Assembly (NCBI RefSeq): GCF_037190085.1
Contig: NZ_JBBCJO010000014.1
Span: 1 to 64,000 of the forward strand
Source: Gemmatimonas aurantiaca
GTDB lineage: Bacteria; Gemmatimonadota; Gemmatimonadetes; Gemmatimonadales; Gemmatimonadaceae
Direction of reading: 5' to 3'
DNA: 64,000 nucleotides
In this document: positions 44,416-53,088 of the stretch, piece by piece
Layout: each line of letters begins with the position of its first letter
Position numbering within the stretch: position 1 is the first letter of the stretch
Position numbers and translations under genes: made by a program
Notes under the pieces: generated by a model
Told to the model about the DNA's origin: nothing
Seen by the model: only the letters and a program-made list of their open reading frames with translations
Database searches by the model: none

Positions 44416-46295
44416 ACGGTGAATCCCCGACAAAAGCGGTGCGTGTCGCGATACCGCGCGCGGAGTGGATCGCCCGATCGATCGCGCTCGCCATCATCAT
44501 CGCCGGCATCGTCGATCCCGCGATCACGATCGCGCGTCGCGTGAAGCCGGTGATATCAATCGTCACTGCCGACAGCCTGGGCAACGCCGCGGCACTCGGC
44601 GCCGTGCAGCAGCGCCTCGCCGATCGGACGACTCCAGTGATCGGCCATGTACCGGGCGCCACCGCGCAGGTGGTGGTCGGATCACGACTGCCCGCGGCGG
44701 TGATCGGGGAATCCATCCCATCATTCGTGGTGAGCACCGGCACGACACACCGCCTGCATTTTGAAACGCTCGACATCCCCGACATCATCCCTCTCGACGC
44801 TCGCACACCGGTATCCGCACGTATTGCCCGCGAACCGCTGGTGTCGGCTTCGGGCCCGGTGGCGGACACCACGCAGGCCCTGCTCGAGTTGCGTGAGGAC
44901 GGCATGCTGCTCGACCGCCGAACCCTGTCGCTCGCCGCGGGTGCGCGCACGCGTCAGTCGCTGGCCTACGCGCCGTCACGCGCCGGTGCGCACATCGTCG
45001 ATGTCCATCTCATCGATGGGCCGGACACGGTGCAATGGACACACCCGGTGCTCGCCCGTGAGCAGCGCTGGAACGTATTGGTGTTCGATCCGCGTCCTTC
45101 ATGGCTGTCCACGTTCGTGCGCCGCGCACTCGAGCAGGACATCCGATTCGACGTGCGCAGCCACATCGTCACGTCCACCAATGTCGGGCGCGCCACCGCC
45201 CGTGCCGCGCCGTCCATCAACACGGTGGAGCGCCTATCGCCGCTGCCGGATGTACTCATCGTGGGGGCGCCCGATGCCCTGACGGCCACCGATGCGGCTG
45301 CGCTGGAGCGCCTGCTCGATACACATGGCGTCTCCGTGGTGCTTCTGCCCGATCACCTGGTTTCGGGCGGGGGGCTCAATACCAGGGCGCCCGCTCTCGA
45401 TGCGCTACTGGGCGCGCGGGGCTGGCACCTGCTGCCTCCCACACGAGCCGATACGCCGCGCCGGATCTCACGCGAAACACCCGCTGGCAGTTTTGCCAAC
45501 GGCACGGCCGACTCGATTCAACTGTTGGCGACCTCGGTCGGCGCGCCCCACACATGGCCCGATGATATCGAGATCGTTGCCTCGACCATCGCCGCCGGTG
45601 CGTCCGGATCAGCGCGGTCGGCAACGGACACGGTACCCGTGATATGGCGCCGTGCACGCGGACGCGGAGAACTGCTGGTCAGTTCCGCATTCGACACCTG
45701 GCGGTTCCGTGATGCCCAGCGCTCCACGTTCGAAGCGACCTGGCGCGATCTCGTGGCACACGCCGCCAGGCAGCGTGTGCCCCGCCTCCGCGTCACGCCC
45801 GATCGCGATGGACGCGGAGCCATCGTGCAGGTGGACGACCAGGTGGACCACGTCGATGCGACGCCGCCCATCCTGACCCGCCTCGGCTCTGGGGACACGG
45901 CGACAGTCCGGCTGCTGCCAACCGTGCTACCGGGCACCTGGCGTGCCGTCTGGTCCACTTCCGCTGAAACGCCAGCCGCGCCGCCGGCTCTGCTGCGTGC
46001 GAGTCATGGTCGGGACACCGTCTTCATCCCCATCCCCATCCCCGTGCATGCGCCGGGCGCCCGTTCCGGGGGCGATACTCCCCACGAGCAGCTCCTGGCC
46101 TGGGCCACCCACTCAGGTGGCCAGGTGGTGCCCCTGGAAGCCCTCGATTCGCTCGCCCATCTGGTCATGGCCACGGTGGGTGAGCGTCGCGACTCGTCCC
46201 CGTGGCATCCGATGCGATCGGGGTGGTGGATCGTGCCTCTGACCCTCGCATTTGGGACGGAATGGTGGCTACGTAGACGTCGCGGATCTCCCTGA
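44412..46295 (+). CDS. Large BatA/GATase-like membrane protein of the MoxR cluster
   Basis: 627 residues, ATGA overlap with the previous gene. One N-terminal helix (SIALAIIIAGIVDPAITIA) and one at the C-terminus (WWIVPLTLAFGTEWWLRRR) flank a large extracytoplasmic or cytoplasmic domain. Residues ~210-330 (NVLVFDPRPSWLSTFVRRALEQD through LIVGAPDALTATDAAALERLL) look like the class-I glutamine-amidotransferase-like fold found in many BatA relatives, without the catalytic Cys. Last gene of the five-gene set; 62 bases precede the TldE gene. Confidence 0.78.
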   Translation: MNGESPTKAVRVAIPRAEWIARSIALAIIIAGIVDPAITIARRVKPVISIVTADSLGNAAALGAVQQRLADRTTPVIGHVPGATAQVVVGSRLPAAVIGESIPSFVVSTGTTHRLHFETLDIPDIIPLDARTPVSARIAREPLVSASGPVADTTQALLELREDGMLLDRRTLSLAAGARTRQSLAYAPSRAGAHIVDVHLIDGPDTVQWTHPVLAREQRWNVLVFDPRPSWLSTFVRRALEQDIRFDVRSHIVTSTNVGRATARAAPSINTVERLSPLPDVLIVGAPDALTATDAAALERLLDTHGVSVVLLPDHLVSGGGLNTRAPALDALLGARGWHLLPPTRADTPRRISRETPAGSFANGTADSIQLLATSVGAPHTWPDDIEIVASTIAAGASGSARSATDTVPVIWRRARGRGELLVSSAFDTWRFRDAQRSTFEATWRDLVAHAARQRVPRLRVTPDRDGRGAIVQVDDQVDHVDATPPILTRLGSGDTATVRLLPTVLPGTWRAVWSTSAETPAAPPALLRASHGRDTVFIPIPIPVHAPGARSGGDTPHEQLLAWATHSGGQVVPLEALDSLAHLVMATVGERRDSSPWHPMRSGWWIVPLTLAFGTEWWLRRRRGSP

Positions 46296-46357
46296 GATTT
46301 TCCCGAAGCGACTCGTCCCGTCCCTGCCCTCCCCTTTCTCACCGCGTCCCCCCGCGC

Positions 46358-47851
46358 ATGTACACACGCGAACAAGTGAAGGCGATCACCGACAAGGTGA
46401 TCGACATGGCAAAGGCCGATACCGTCGAGGTGCAATTCACCGGCGGCGAGCGGTCCGGCACGCGATGGGCGAACTCGTCCATCACCACGAACCTCGTGCA
46501 GTTCGACCTCAACGTGAATGTCTCCGTGCGGGTCGGGCAGAAAGTGGGCACCGCGAGCACGCGGGACACCTCCGACGCCGGTCTCAGGGCGATGGTCGCG
46601 GAAGCCATCGCGGAAGCCCAGGCCGCACAGGACTCCCAGAACCTGCCCGAACTGCTGGGCCCGCAGGAATACATCCCCGTCGACTCCGCCCTGCCGAACA
46701 TGGTGCGTGTCGGTCCGGCCGAGCGCGGACGGATGGTGAAGGAGAGCATCGACATCGCCACGTCCAAAGGCGTGGTGGGCGCGGGCTACATGCCCAAGAA
46801 CGATATGGCCAATGCGACGGCCAATTCGAAGGGACTCTTCGCCTACTATCGCTCTGCCGATCTGGGCTTCGTCCTGACCTGCCGCATGGCGGACGGCAGT
46901 GGTTCCGGCTTCGCGGCCATCAGCGGCGTGAAAGACTTCAGCATGATCGACGTGAAGGCGCTCACCGAGCGCGCGGCCGAGAAAGCGCTGCGCAGCCGGA
47001 ACGCCAAAGCGCTCGAGCCGGGCCGATACACCGTGATTCTCGAACCCCGCGCCAACGCCCGCTTCCTCTCGCTGGTGACGGGAATCTTCGGCAGCCGCGG
47101 ATTTGGTGGTGGTGGGTTCGGTGGCGGCGGCTTCGGAGGCCCACCGGGTGGGGGGCCTCCGGGTGGCGGCCCTCCGGGGGGTGGGCCCCCGGGTGGTGGT
47201 GCTCCTGACGGCGCGGCCGGCGCTCCCCCAGGCGGAGGTGGTGGAGGCGGCGGCGGAGGAGGTGGTGGCGGCGGCATGTTCGGGGGCATCGGTGGGCCCG
47301 ATGCATTCATGCGCGGGAAAAAGCCCGGCGACAAACTCTTCAGCGATCTCTTCACGTTGAAGAGCGACATCGGCAATCAGGTGCTGCGTCAGTCCACCAT
47401 CGGCCCCGACAACAAACCGGCCGCCCCTGTCACGTGGGTGGAGAACGGGGTGCTGCGTACGCTCGGCGCCAGTGCGGCGGCATCCACCAATCAGAGTCTC
47501 GTGCAGGAAGGCAGTGGACTCTCGGTGGAAGACATGATCAAGCAGACGCGCCGTGGTCTGCTGGTCACGTCGTTCTGGTACATCCGCGGTGTGCCATCGC
47601 AGGAACAGCCGCTGCTCAACACCGGCATGACGCGCGATGGGCTCTTCCTCATCGAGAATGGAGAGATCGTCGGCCCGGTACAGAATTTCCGCTGGAACAT
47701 GTCCCCGCTGGTCGGCTACAACAATCTCACGCTCGTGGGCAAGCCCGTGCCGATGCTGCTCGGTGAATCCTTCGACAGCGGCAATGCGGCGCTCGTACCG
47801 CCGGTGCGCATCGAAGAGTTCTACATGACGTCCGTTTCTCCCGCGGTCTGA
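46358..47851 (+). CDS. TldE/PmbA-family protein with glycine/proline-rich insertion
   Basis: 497 residues starting MYTREQVKAITDKVIDMA, the PmbA/TldE N-terminus (family ~450). GTRWANSSITTNLVQFDLNVNVSV is the family's first beta block. SMGIRG-type core blocks are replaced by GLLVTSFWYIRGVP and the C-terminal NFRWNMSPLVGYNNLTLVG is conserved. No HExxxH is present, fitting the non-catalytic TldE partner. Residues ~247-312 are an insertion of Gly, Pro and Phe ending in a run of at least 15 Gly. No signal peptide. 26 bases upstream of the TldD gene, so the two form a heterodimer-type pair. Confidence 0.87.
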   Translation: MYTREQVKAITDKVIDMAKADTVEVQFTGGERSGTRWANSSITTNLVQFDLNVNVSVRVGQKVGTASTRDTSDAGLRAMVAEAIAEAQAAQDSQNLPELLGPQEYIPVDSALPNMVRVGPAERGRMVKESIDIATSKGVVGAGYMPKNDMANATANSKGLFAYYRSADLGFVLTCRMADGSGSGFAAISGVKDFSMIDVKALTERAAEKALRSRNAKALEPGRYTVILEPRANARFLSLVTGIFGSRGFGGGGFGGGGFGGPPGGGPPGGGPPGGGPPGGGAPDGAAGAPPGGGGGGGGGGGGGGGMFGGIGGPDAFMRGKKPGDKLFSDLFTLKSDIGNQVLRQSTIGPDNKPAAPVTWVENGVLRTLGASAAASTNQSLVQEGSGLSVEDMIKQTRRGLLVTSFWYIRGVPSQEQPLLNTGMTRDGLFLIENGEIVGPVQNFRWNMSPLVGYNNLTLVGKPVPMLLGESFDSGNAALVPPVRIEEFYMTSVSPAV

Positions 47852-47877
47852 CCGACTCACTTCGACAGGATCCTACC

Positions 47878-49551
47878 ATGAGCTCTTCCCGTCGTGATTT
47901 TCTGAAGAAGTTCGGAGCCGGCGCCGCACTCACGCTCTACTCGCGTGATCTGTTCGGCCAGGTGCTCGCGGACTCGCCTCAGGGCCGTCCGCTCGAGACG
48001 CGTTTCAAAGGGCTGGCCGACATCGTGCTGGCCGAAGGCAAACTTGCCGGCTGCAGCTACACCGACGTGCGCTTCACCATGACGTCGACGCTGCCCGGCG
48101 CCACCGTGAACCTCCGGCCCGGCGGTGGCCCGGCTGGTCCCGGTGGCGGTGGATTCGGCGGAGGGCGTGGCGGCGGTGGTGGTGGCCGCGGCGGAGCCGG
48201 TGGTCGCCGGGTTCAGGGCATTCCCTCCGACGCAGACCGTCAGCCCGGTGGATTCGGCGTGCGCGTGATCCACAGTGGAGTGTGGGGGTTCGCTTCGAGC
48301 CCCATTCTCACCGAAGACGAACTGCGTCGGGTCACCCGCGTGGCCGTGGAAGTCGCGAAGGCCAGTGCGATCGCGAAGAAGGCCGACATGAAACTCGCGC
48401 CGGTGAAGCCGTACCAGGAGCACTACATCACGCCGATGCTCAAACACCCCACGTCGGTGTCGCAGACCGACAAGCAGGCGTGGGCGCAGGCCATTGCCGA
48501 CAAGGCCGCCGCCGTGAAGGGCGTCACCGCCGTGAACGTGGCCTGCAACCACGGATACGAATGGCGCTATTTCGCGAGCAGTGAAGGCTCGTACATCGAA
48601 CAGGAACTGTTCACCACCACGCCCACATTCTCCGTGACGGCGCGGGTCGGCGATGTCACGCGCACACGCAATTATTCGGGGGTGGCCGGCACGGGTGGCT
48701 GGGAGTTCGCCGAGAACTGCGACTTCCTCGATCAGGCCGAGAAGGTCGCCACCGATGCCGTGGAGATGTGCACCGCGAAGCCACTCGGCTCGAGTGGCCT
48801 CAAGGATCTCATCCTCTCGCCATCGCACGCGATGCTCACCATTCACGAGATCGTCGCGCACGCCACGGAAGTGGATCGCATCGTGGGCTACGAAGCCAAC
48901 TATGCCGGCACGAGCTTCGTGAAGCTCTCCGACGTGGGCAAACTCAAGTACGGCTCGAAGCTGTTCAACGTCACCTGTGACAAGACCAGCACCGGTCTTG
49001 GCACGGTGGGCTTCGACGACGATGGCGTGAAGACGCAGAAGTGGCCCCTCATTCGCGATGGTATGCTCGTGGGTCTGCAGACCAACCGCGAGACGGCGCA
49101 CTTCGTGGGTGAGAAGGAAAGCCGGGGGTGCACGTTCGGCAGCACCTGGCGCGACTATCCGTTCCTCCGCATGCCCAACGTGCACGTGGAACCCGGTCCG
49201 GCCAATGCCCCCACACGCGATCAGCTCATCGCCGATGTGAAGGATGGGGTGATGATCGACGGACGGGGCAGTTACTCCATCGACCAGCAGCGATACAACG
49301 GACAGTTCGGCGGCCACATCTTCTGGGAGATCAAGAACGGCAAGATCACCCGGCAGGTCACCGACGTGACGTACAACGCCATCACCACCGACTTCTGGGC
49401 CAATCTCGACGGCATCACCGGTCCGAAGGAATGGCAGATGCACGGCACCGGTGGCGACGCCAAGGGACAACCCACGCAGACGAACAGCATCTCGCATGGC
49501 TCACCCTGGATGCTGATCCGCAAGATCAACGTCGGCGCCGCCTTCGATTGA
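47878..49551 (+). CDS. TldD-family metalloprotease with Tat signal and glycine-rich insertion
   Basis: 557 residues (family ~480). AGGA 7 bases before the ATG. The N-terminus SSRRDFLKKFGAGAALTLYS is a twin-arginine signal. The zinc motif HExxxH is intact: His323-Glu324 and His328 in HEIVAHATEVDR. ESRGCTFGSTWRDYPFLRMPN and IDGRGSYSIDQQRYNGQFGG are conserved TldD blocks. A Gly/Arg-rich insertion occupies residues ~82-111. E. coli TldD/TldE is cytosolic and trims unfolded peptides such as microcin B17 precursor; here Tat export implies a periplasmic enzyme. Followed by a strong hairpin. Confidence 0.9.
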   Translation: MSSSRRDFLKKFGAGAALTLYSRDLFGQVLADSPQGRPLETRFKGLADIVLAEGKLAGCSYTDVRFTMTSTLPGATVNLRPGGGPAGPGGGGFGGGRGGGGGGRGGAGGRRVQGIPSDADRQPGGFGVRVIHSGVWGFASSPILTEDELRRVTRVAVEVAKASAIAKKADMKLAPVKPYQEHYITPMLKHPTSVSQTDKQAWAQAIADKAAAVKGVTAVNVACNHGYEWRYFASSEGSYIEQELFTTTPTFSVTARVGDVTRTRNYSGVAGTGGWEFAENCDFLDQAEKVATDAVEMCTAKPLGSSGLKDLILSPSHAMLTIHEIVAHATEVDRIVGYEANYAGTSFVKLSDVGKLKYGSKLFNVTCDKTSTGLGTVGFDDDGVKTQKWPLIRDGMLVGLQTNRETAHFVGEKESRGCTFGSTWRDYPFLRMPNVHVEPGPANAPTRDQLIADVKDGVMIDGRGSYSIDQQRYNGQFGGHIFWEIKNGKITRQVTDVTYNAITTDFWANLDGITGPKEWQMHGTGGDAKGQPTQTNSISHGSPWMLIRKINVGAAFD

Positions 49552-49578
49552 GAACCTGAAACAGTCTGGTGGTATCAA

Positions 49579-49614
49579 ACGGAGGGGGCGCGAATGTCTT
49601 CGCGCCCCCTCCGT
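49579..49614. terminator. Strong hairpin terminator after the TldE-TldD pair
   Basis: A perfect 16-bp stem (49579-49594 with 49599-49614) around the tetraloop TGTC, 28 bases after the TldD stop. The core is GGAGGGGGCGCG. The downstream sequence CTATTGTTC is only weakly T-rich. Confidence 0.8.
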
Positions 49615-49665
49615 CTATTGTTCTCCCCCCTGACCAGCTCCTTCCTGCATCCTCTTGGTACAGAA

Positions 49666-49693
49666 GCGGAGCGGCGCCAAAGCGCCGCTCCGC
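49666..49693. terminator. Hairpin terminator of the DUF4159 gene
   Basis: GCGGAGCGGCGC (49666-49677) / GCGCCGCTCCGC (49682-49693), a perfect 12-bp stem with a 4-base loop, 10 bases beyond the minus-strand stop at 49704. With the hairpin at 49579-49614 it insulates two convergent transcripts. Confidence 0.75.
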
Positions 49694-49703
49694 CATCCTT
49701 GTC

Positions 49704-50480
49704 TCACGTCATCGCATAGACCACGATGTTCACCCCGAACCGCGTGTTGTCACGCCGTCGGAAACGTTTGTTCTTCCAGTCGTAGTCCCATTCGCAGCCG
49801 TAGTCCTTGTTGGAGTAGAGCACGCCCAGTCGCCCCCGGCGCTCCACACCGCGCAGGTAATCGTGCACGACATTGTCGCCCCAGCCGTTCAGCTCGTGCG
49901 ACGTGCGCGGCGGCCCCTCGGGAAACTGGAAGAAGCTCGAATACAGCGGATGCGTGCGTCCGATCTTCGGCATCGGATTGGGGCCGAACGCCTTCACCAT
50001 CTCGGCTTCGAACGTCTTCGCGTAGAGACCGTTCACGTCGTGGTTGCAATCGTCGCTGAACAGCAGCCCGCCGTTCTCCACGTAACGCACCAACCCCTTT
50101 CGCTCGGCGTCACTGAAGCGCACGAGCTTGTGTCCGGTCATGAACAGAAAGGGAAACGCCGTGAGTTCCGCCGAGTCGGCGGTGATGACGACCTCCTGCT
50201 GATCGACCGGGATGTCCGTATACTGCACCACGGCGTCGAGCAGATTGGCACAGACCTTGGGGTTGTAGTCCCAGTCGCCGGAATCGTAGCGCAGGCGCGC
50301 GAACGTGAACTCGAATCGGCGCGTCGGCAGTACACGCGCGGCCGCCGCGAACCTGTCGGCCGTCGCTTCGGCGGCCACCATTGAAGGCACAAGCGACCCG
50401 AGGCCGGTTCCCAACGCCGCGGCGCCCGTGAGCGATCCCAGGCGCGCGAGAAACCCGCGCCGAGTGCAGTCGGTCGACAT
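49704..50480 (-). CDS. DUF4159 protein with Tat signal
   Basis: 258 residues. The N-terminus CTRRGFLARLGSLTGAAALGTGL is a twin-arginine signal. The body is a single DUF4159 domain: FEFTFARLRYDSGDWDYNP, HKLVRFSDAERKGLVRYVENGG with LLFSDDCNHD, and GRLGVLYSNKDYGCEWDYDW. DUF4159 has a GATase-like fold and often occurs as the C-terminal part of, or next to, BatA/MoxR cluster proteins, so a link to the 39-46 kb cluster is possible. It is divergent from blaI and may share its operator region. No Shine-Dalgarno seen. Confidence 0.85.
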   Translation of the reverse strand: MSTDCTRRGFLARLGSLTGAAALGTGLGSLVPSMVAAEATADRFAAAARVLPTRRFEFTFARLRYDSGDWDYNPKVCANLLDAVVQYTDIPVDQQEVVITADSAELTAFPFLFMTGHKLVRFSDAERKGLVRYVENGGLLFSDDCNHDVNGLYAKTFEAEMVKAFGPNPMPKIGRTHPLYSSFFQFPEGPPRTSHELNGWGDNVVHDYLRGVERRGRLGVLYSNKDYGCEWDYDWKNKRFRRRDNTRFGVNIVVYAMT

Positions 50481-50523
50481 CCGTGAAAGATACCCTCGAT
50501 GATCCCCGGTGTCCGCGCCCGCT

Positions 50524-50588
50524 CAACTACTACGCATATAGTTGACATCCGGAACGAGCGTCCCTATTCTACTATGCAGTTAGTAGAA
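50524..50588 (+). promoter_or_regulatory. BlaI-type promoter and two operator dyads
   Basis: TTGACA (50542-50547), 17 bases, then TATTCT (50565-50570) make a strong sigma-70 promoter for blaI. A perfect dyad TTCTACTA-6-TAGTAGAA at 50567-50588 covers the -10 box and start site, and CAACTA-9-TAGTTG at 50524-50544 touches the -35 box. Both contain the TACTA/TAGTA half-site style of BlaI/MecI operators, so autorepression is likely. The left dyad could also control the divergent DUF4159 gene. Confidence 0.72.
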
Positions 50589-50620
50589 CCCCGCCTCTCC
50601 TCCTCCTTCGCCGCACCCCC

Positions 50621-51052
50621 ATGGACGATCTCTCGCTTGGCAGCCGCGAGCTCAATGTCATGACCCTGCTGTGGAAACACGGCAGCGGCACCGCCGCCGA
50701 GATTCGCGACCGACTCGAAGCCGACCTCGCGTACACCACGGTGCTGACCATTCTGCGGAATCTCGAAGCCAAAGGGTTGCTGCGTCACGAACCGGAAGGC
50801 CGCGCACACCGTTACTACCCGCGCATCGAACAACGCGCCGCGCAACGGTCCGCGTTGCAGCGCGTACTCGGCAGTTTCTTCGGCGGTTCCGCGGAGAGCC
50901 TGCTCGCCCGGCTGGTCGACGATCAGCATGTCGATGCGGCCGAATTGCAGGCCATCGCACGGCGCATCACGGAGGGCGCGACGGAATCCGCCGCGGATAC
51001 GTCATCCGGCCCCGCGCGCCCGGCCGCGGGCAAGCGGCGGCGGTCGTCATGA
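50621..51052 (+). CDS. BlaI/MecI/CopY-family transcriptional repressor
   Basis: 143 residues. An N-terminal winged helix is visible: LSLGSRELNVMTLLWKHG, TAAEIRDRL, then LAYTTVLTILRNLEAKGLLRHE, with the Y-T-T-V-x-T-I-L-x-x-L recognition helix. The C-terminal dimerisation part includes GSFFGGSAESLLARLVDDQ, where M56 proteases normally cut. A Pro/Arg-rich tail follows. The ATGA overlap with the M56 gene makes this a standard repressor/protease pair. The regulated genes are probably its own operon and the neighbouring DUF4159 gene. Confidence 0.93.
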   Translation: MDDLSLGSRELNVMTLLWKHGSGTAAEIRDRLEADLAYTTVLTILRNLEAKGLLRHEPEGRAHRYYPRIEQRAAQRSALQRVLGSFFGGSAESLLARLVDDQHVDAAELQAIARRITEGATESAADTSSGPARPAAGKRRRSS

Positions 51053-52428
51053 TTGCCCTCTGGATGCTGAGTAGTATCGCCTGGGGCGCCCTGGTGTTCA
51101 TCGCCGCGGCAGCATTGGACGCCGCGTTGCAGCTCGATGCACGGCAAACACGTGGCATCTGGGTGATGGCGGCCTGCACGACCGTCCTATGGCCTCTGCT
51201 CGCCCCATGGCTCCTGACACCGGAAACCACGGTCAGTGTCACGCAGGCCATGCGTGCGGTGACCGCAGGAACCGGCGCGCTGCCGGCGGACGTGCCATCG
51301 TTCATCAGCTGGCGTTCGCGACTCGGCCGCCTGGATACACCGCTGCTGATCGCGTGGACGGTGGGCACGCTGTGGCTGACCATCCGCTGGGTCCTGCTCG
51401 CCCGGGCGCTGCGGCAACACATGCGGGACGCACAACCACAACGCGTCGACGGGCAATCGGCCCTGGTGACGAACGATATCGGCCCCGCGGTGATCGGCGT
51501 GTGGCGTCCGCGCATGGTGCTGCCGTCATGGTTCTTCGAACTCGATCGTGAGCTCCGCGCCCTGATCCTCTCCCACGAGTCCGAGCATGTGCGTGCCCGT
51601 GATCAGATGGTGCTCACCGCGGCGCGGGTTTTCACGACCATCATGCCATGGAATCCGCTGGTGTGGGTGCTGGCGCGCCGCACGCGACTTTCCACCGAAG
51701 TGGACTGCGATCGACGCGTTCTCCGCGGGGGAGTCACGCCCGTTCAATACGCGCAACTGCTGATGTTCGTCGCTCACCGCCAACACAACCACCCCCTGTT
51801 CACCACGTCACCGGCCGCTGCGACACTCGGTTCACACATGGCCGGTTCGCCCACCACGCTCCGCAGGAGAATCACGGCCATGCATCTGCCTGTTCTTTCA
51901 GGTCGCGCCCGCAACGTTCGGTACATCGTTCTCGGCACAACGGCGATCGCCGCTCTCGCGTTCGGGGCATCACCGAGGCTGGCCCGGGCGCTGGCAAGTG
52001 TGCGGGAGGCGCAGGTCCTGTCGCCGGCCGCGTCCGCGGCGCAACCGCCAGCCAGACCCATGGTCGAATTCCGGATCGACAGCCAGGCGACACTCATTGC
52101 CGGCACCGCCACGCCACGCTATCCGGATGCGCTGCTCGCAACACGCACGAACGGCTCCGGCCAGGCCCAATTCGTCGTGGATTCGTCCGGATTGGTGATT
52201 CGCGAAACCCTGAAGATCGTCGGCGCCAGCCATCCCGCCATTGGCGAAAGTATCGCACGAGCGGCCGCATCTGCGCGCTTCAAGCCCGCCCATGTCGGGG
52301 GAAGGGCCGTCAAGCAACTCGTCCGCCTGGTGTATCACTTCGATGTGCCCGGCATGACCGCGGCGCCGGTCCATATCTCGTCCGAGGACATCCGGACCTT
52401 TGAGATCACGGTGACGGCGCCGCGCTGA
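51049..52428 (+). CDS. BlaR1-like M56 metalloprotease with TonB C-terminal domain
   Basis: 459 residues from ATG 51049 (ATGA overlap; a longer frame to 50671 lies inside blaI). Three N-terminal helices (1-25, ~38-58, ~98-118) precede the M56 site HESEH at His176-His180 (ILSHESEHVRARD). A fourth helix is near residue 290. The periplasmic C-terminus is not a penicillin sensor but a TonB_C-like domain (YPDALLATRTNGSGQAQFVVDSSG through RFKPAHVGGRAVKQ). It probably senses an envelope signal and cleaves or inactivates BlaI. Confidence 0.9.
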   Translation: MIALWMLSSIAWGALVFIAAAALDAALQLDARQTRGIWVMAACTTVLWPLLAPWLLTPETTVSVTQAMRAVTAGTGALPADVPSFISWRSRLGRLDTPLLIAWTVGTLWLTIRWVLLARALRQHMRDAQPQRVDGQSALVTNDIGPAVIGVWRPRMVLPSWFFELDRELRALILSHESEHVRARDQMVLTAARVFTTIMPWNPLVWVLARRTRLSTEVDCDRRVLRGGVTPVQYAQLLMFVAHRQHNHPLFTTSPAAATLGSHMAGSPTTLRRRITAMHLPVLSGRARNVRYIVLGTTAIAALAFGASPRLARALASVREAQVLSPAASAAQPPARPMVEFRIDSQATLIAGTATPRYPDALLATRTNGSGQAQFVVDSSGLVIRETLKIVGASHPAIGESIARAAASARFKPAHVGGRAVKQLVRLVYHFDVPGMTAAPVHISSEDIRTFEITVTAPR

Positions 52429-52461
52429 ACGGGCCGCGCGGAACGCGCCCCGCACGCCACG

Positions 52462-52962
52462 TTATCCGACGACTGGTGGGTTCGACAATGCCCGTTCTAT
52501 CGGCCCCACCAGTTCGTCGGGCGTCACGGTCGGCGCGAATCGTTCGATCACGTTGCCATCACGTCCGATGAGGAACTTGGTGAAGTTCCACTTTATTGCC
52601 GTCGTTCCCAGAATGCCCGGCTCCTCCCGTTTCGCCCATTGCCACAGCGGATCGCCTCCGTCGCCATTCACTTCGAGCTTGGCCGACAGCGGGAAAGTCA
52701 CGTCGTAGGTCCGTGAGCAGAACGCCGCGATCTCCGTTTCGTCGCCGGGCTCCTGCCCGCCGAACTGATCGCAGGGGCATCCGATGATCACCAGCCCGCG
52801 GTCCCGGTAGCGCCGCCACAGCTGCTCGAGACCGGCATACTGCGGTGTGAAACCGCACTGGCTGGCCACATTGACCAGCAGCACCACCTGGCCATCGAAT
52901 TGTGCCAGCGGCCAGGGTTGGCCATCGATCCCGGTCAGGGAAAAATCATGAAGGGTCGGCAT
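52462..52962 (-). CDS. Glutathione peroxidase family thiol peroxidase
   Basis: A 166-residue peroxidase reducing hydroperoxides, usually with thioredoxin in bacteria. Peroxidatic Cys36 sits in NVASQCGFTPQYAGL, the Gln of CPCDQFGGQEPG and the Trp-Asn of KWNFTKFLIG complete the catalytic tetrad. Cys, not selenocysteine. No signal peptide, so cytosolic. Stand-alone gene, divergent from the periplasmic binding protein gene. Confidence 0.94.
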   Translation of the reverse strand: MPTLHDFSLTGIDGQPWPLAQFDGQVVLLVNVASQCGFTPQYAGLEQLWRRYRDRGLVIIGCPCDQFGGQEPGDETEIAAFCSRTYDVTFPLSAKLEVNGDGGDPLWQWAKREEPGILGTTAIKWNFTKFLIGRDGNVIERFAPTVTPDELVGPIERALSNPPVVG

Positions 52963-53088
52963 ACCCTGAAGTTATTCGCAAACATCCGCCCGGTCATGAT
53001 CCCGCAACGCCCCGGGAAGCGCCGCGATCCATCGGCGATCGCACCATGACGGATCCCCACGGCGGAGCCGATACTCAGGAGGTATCTT

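Noticed and set aside
46004..47860. 618-codon minus-strand open frame over the TldE gene
   Set aside because: Antisense of the glycine-rich TldE gene; no start signal or recognisable domain.
52429..52461. Imperfect GGGCCGCG/CGCGCCCC foldback between M56 and peroxidase genes
   Set aside because: Mismatched stem without a T-tract; too weak to annotate as a terminator.
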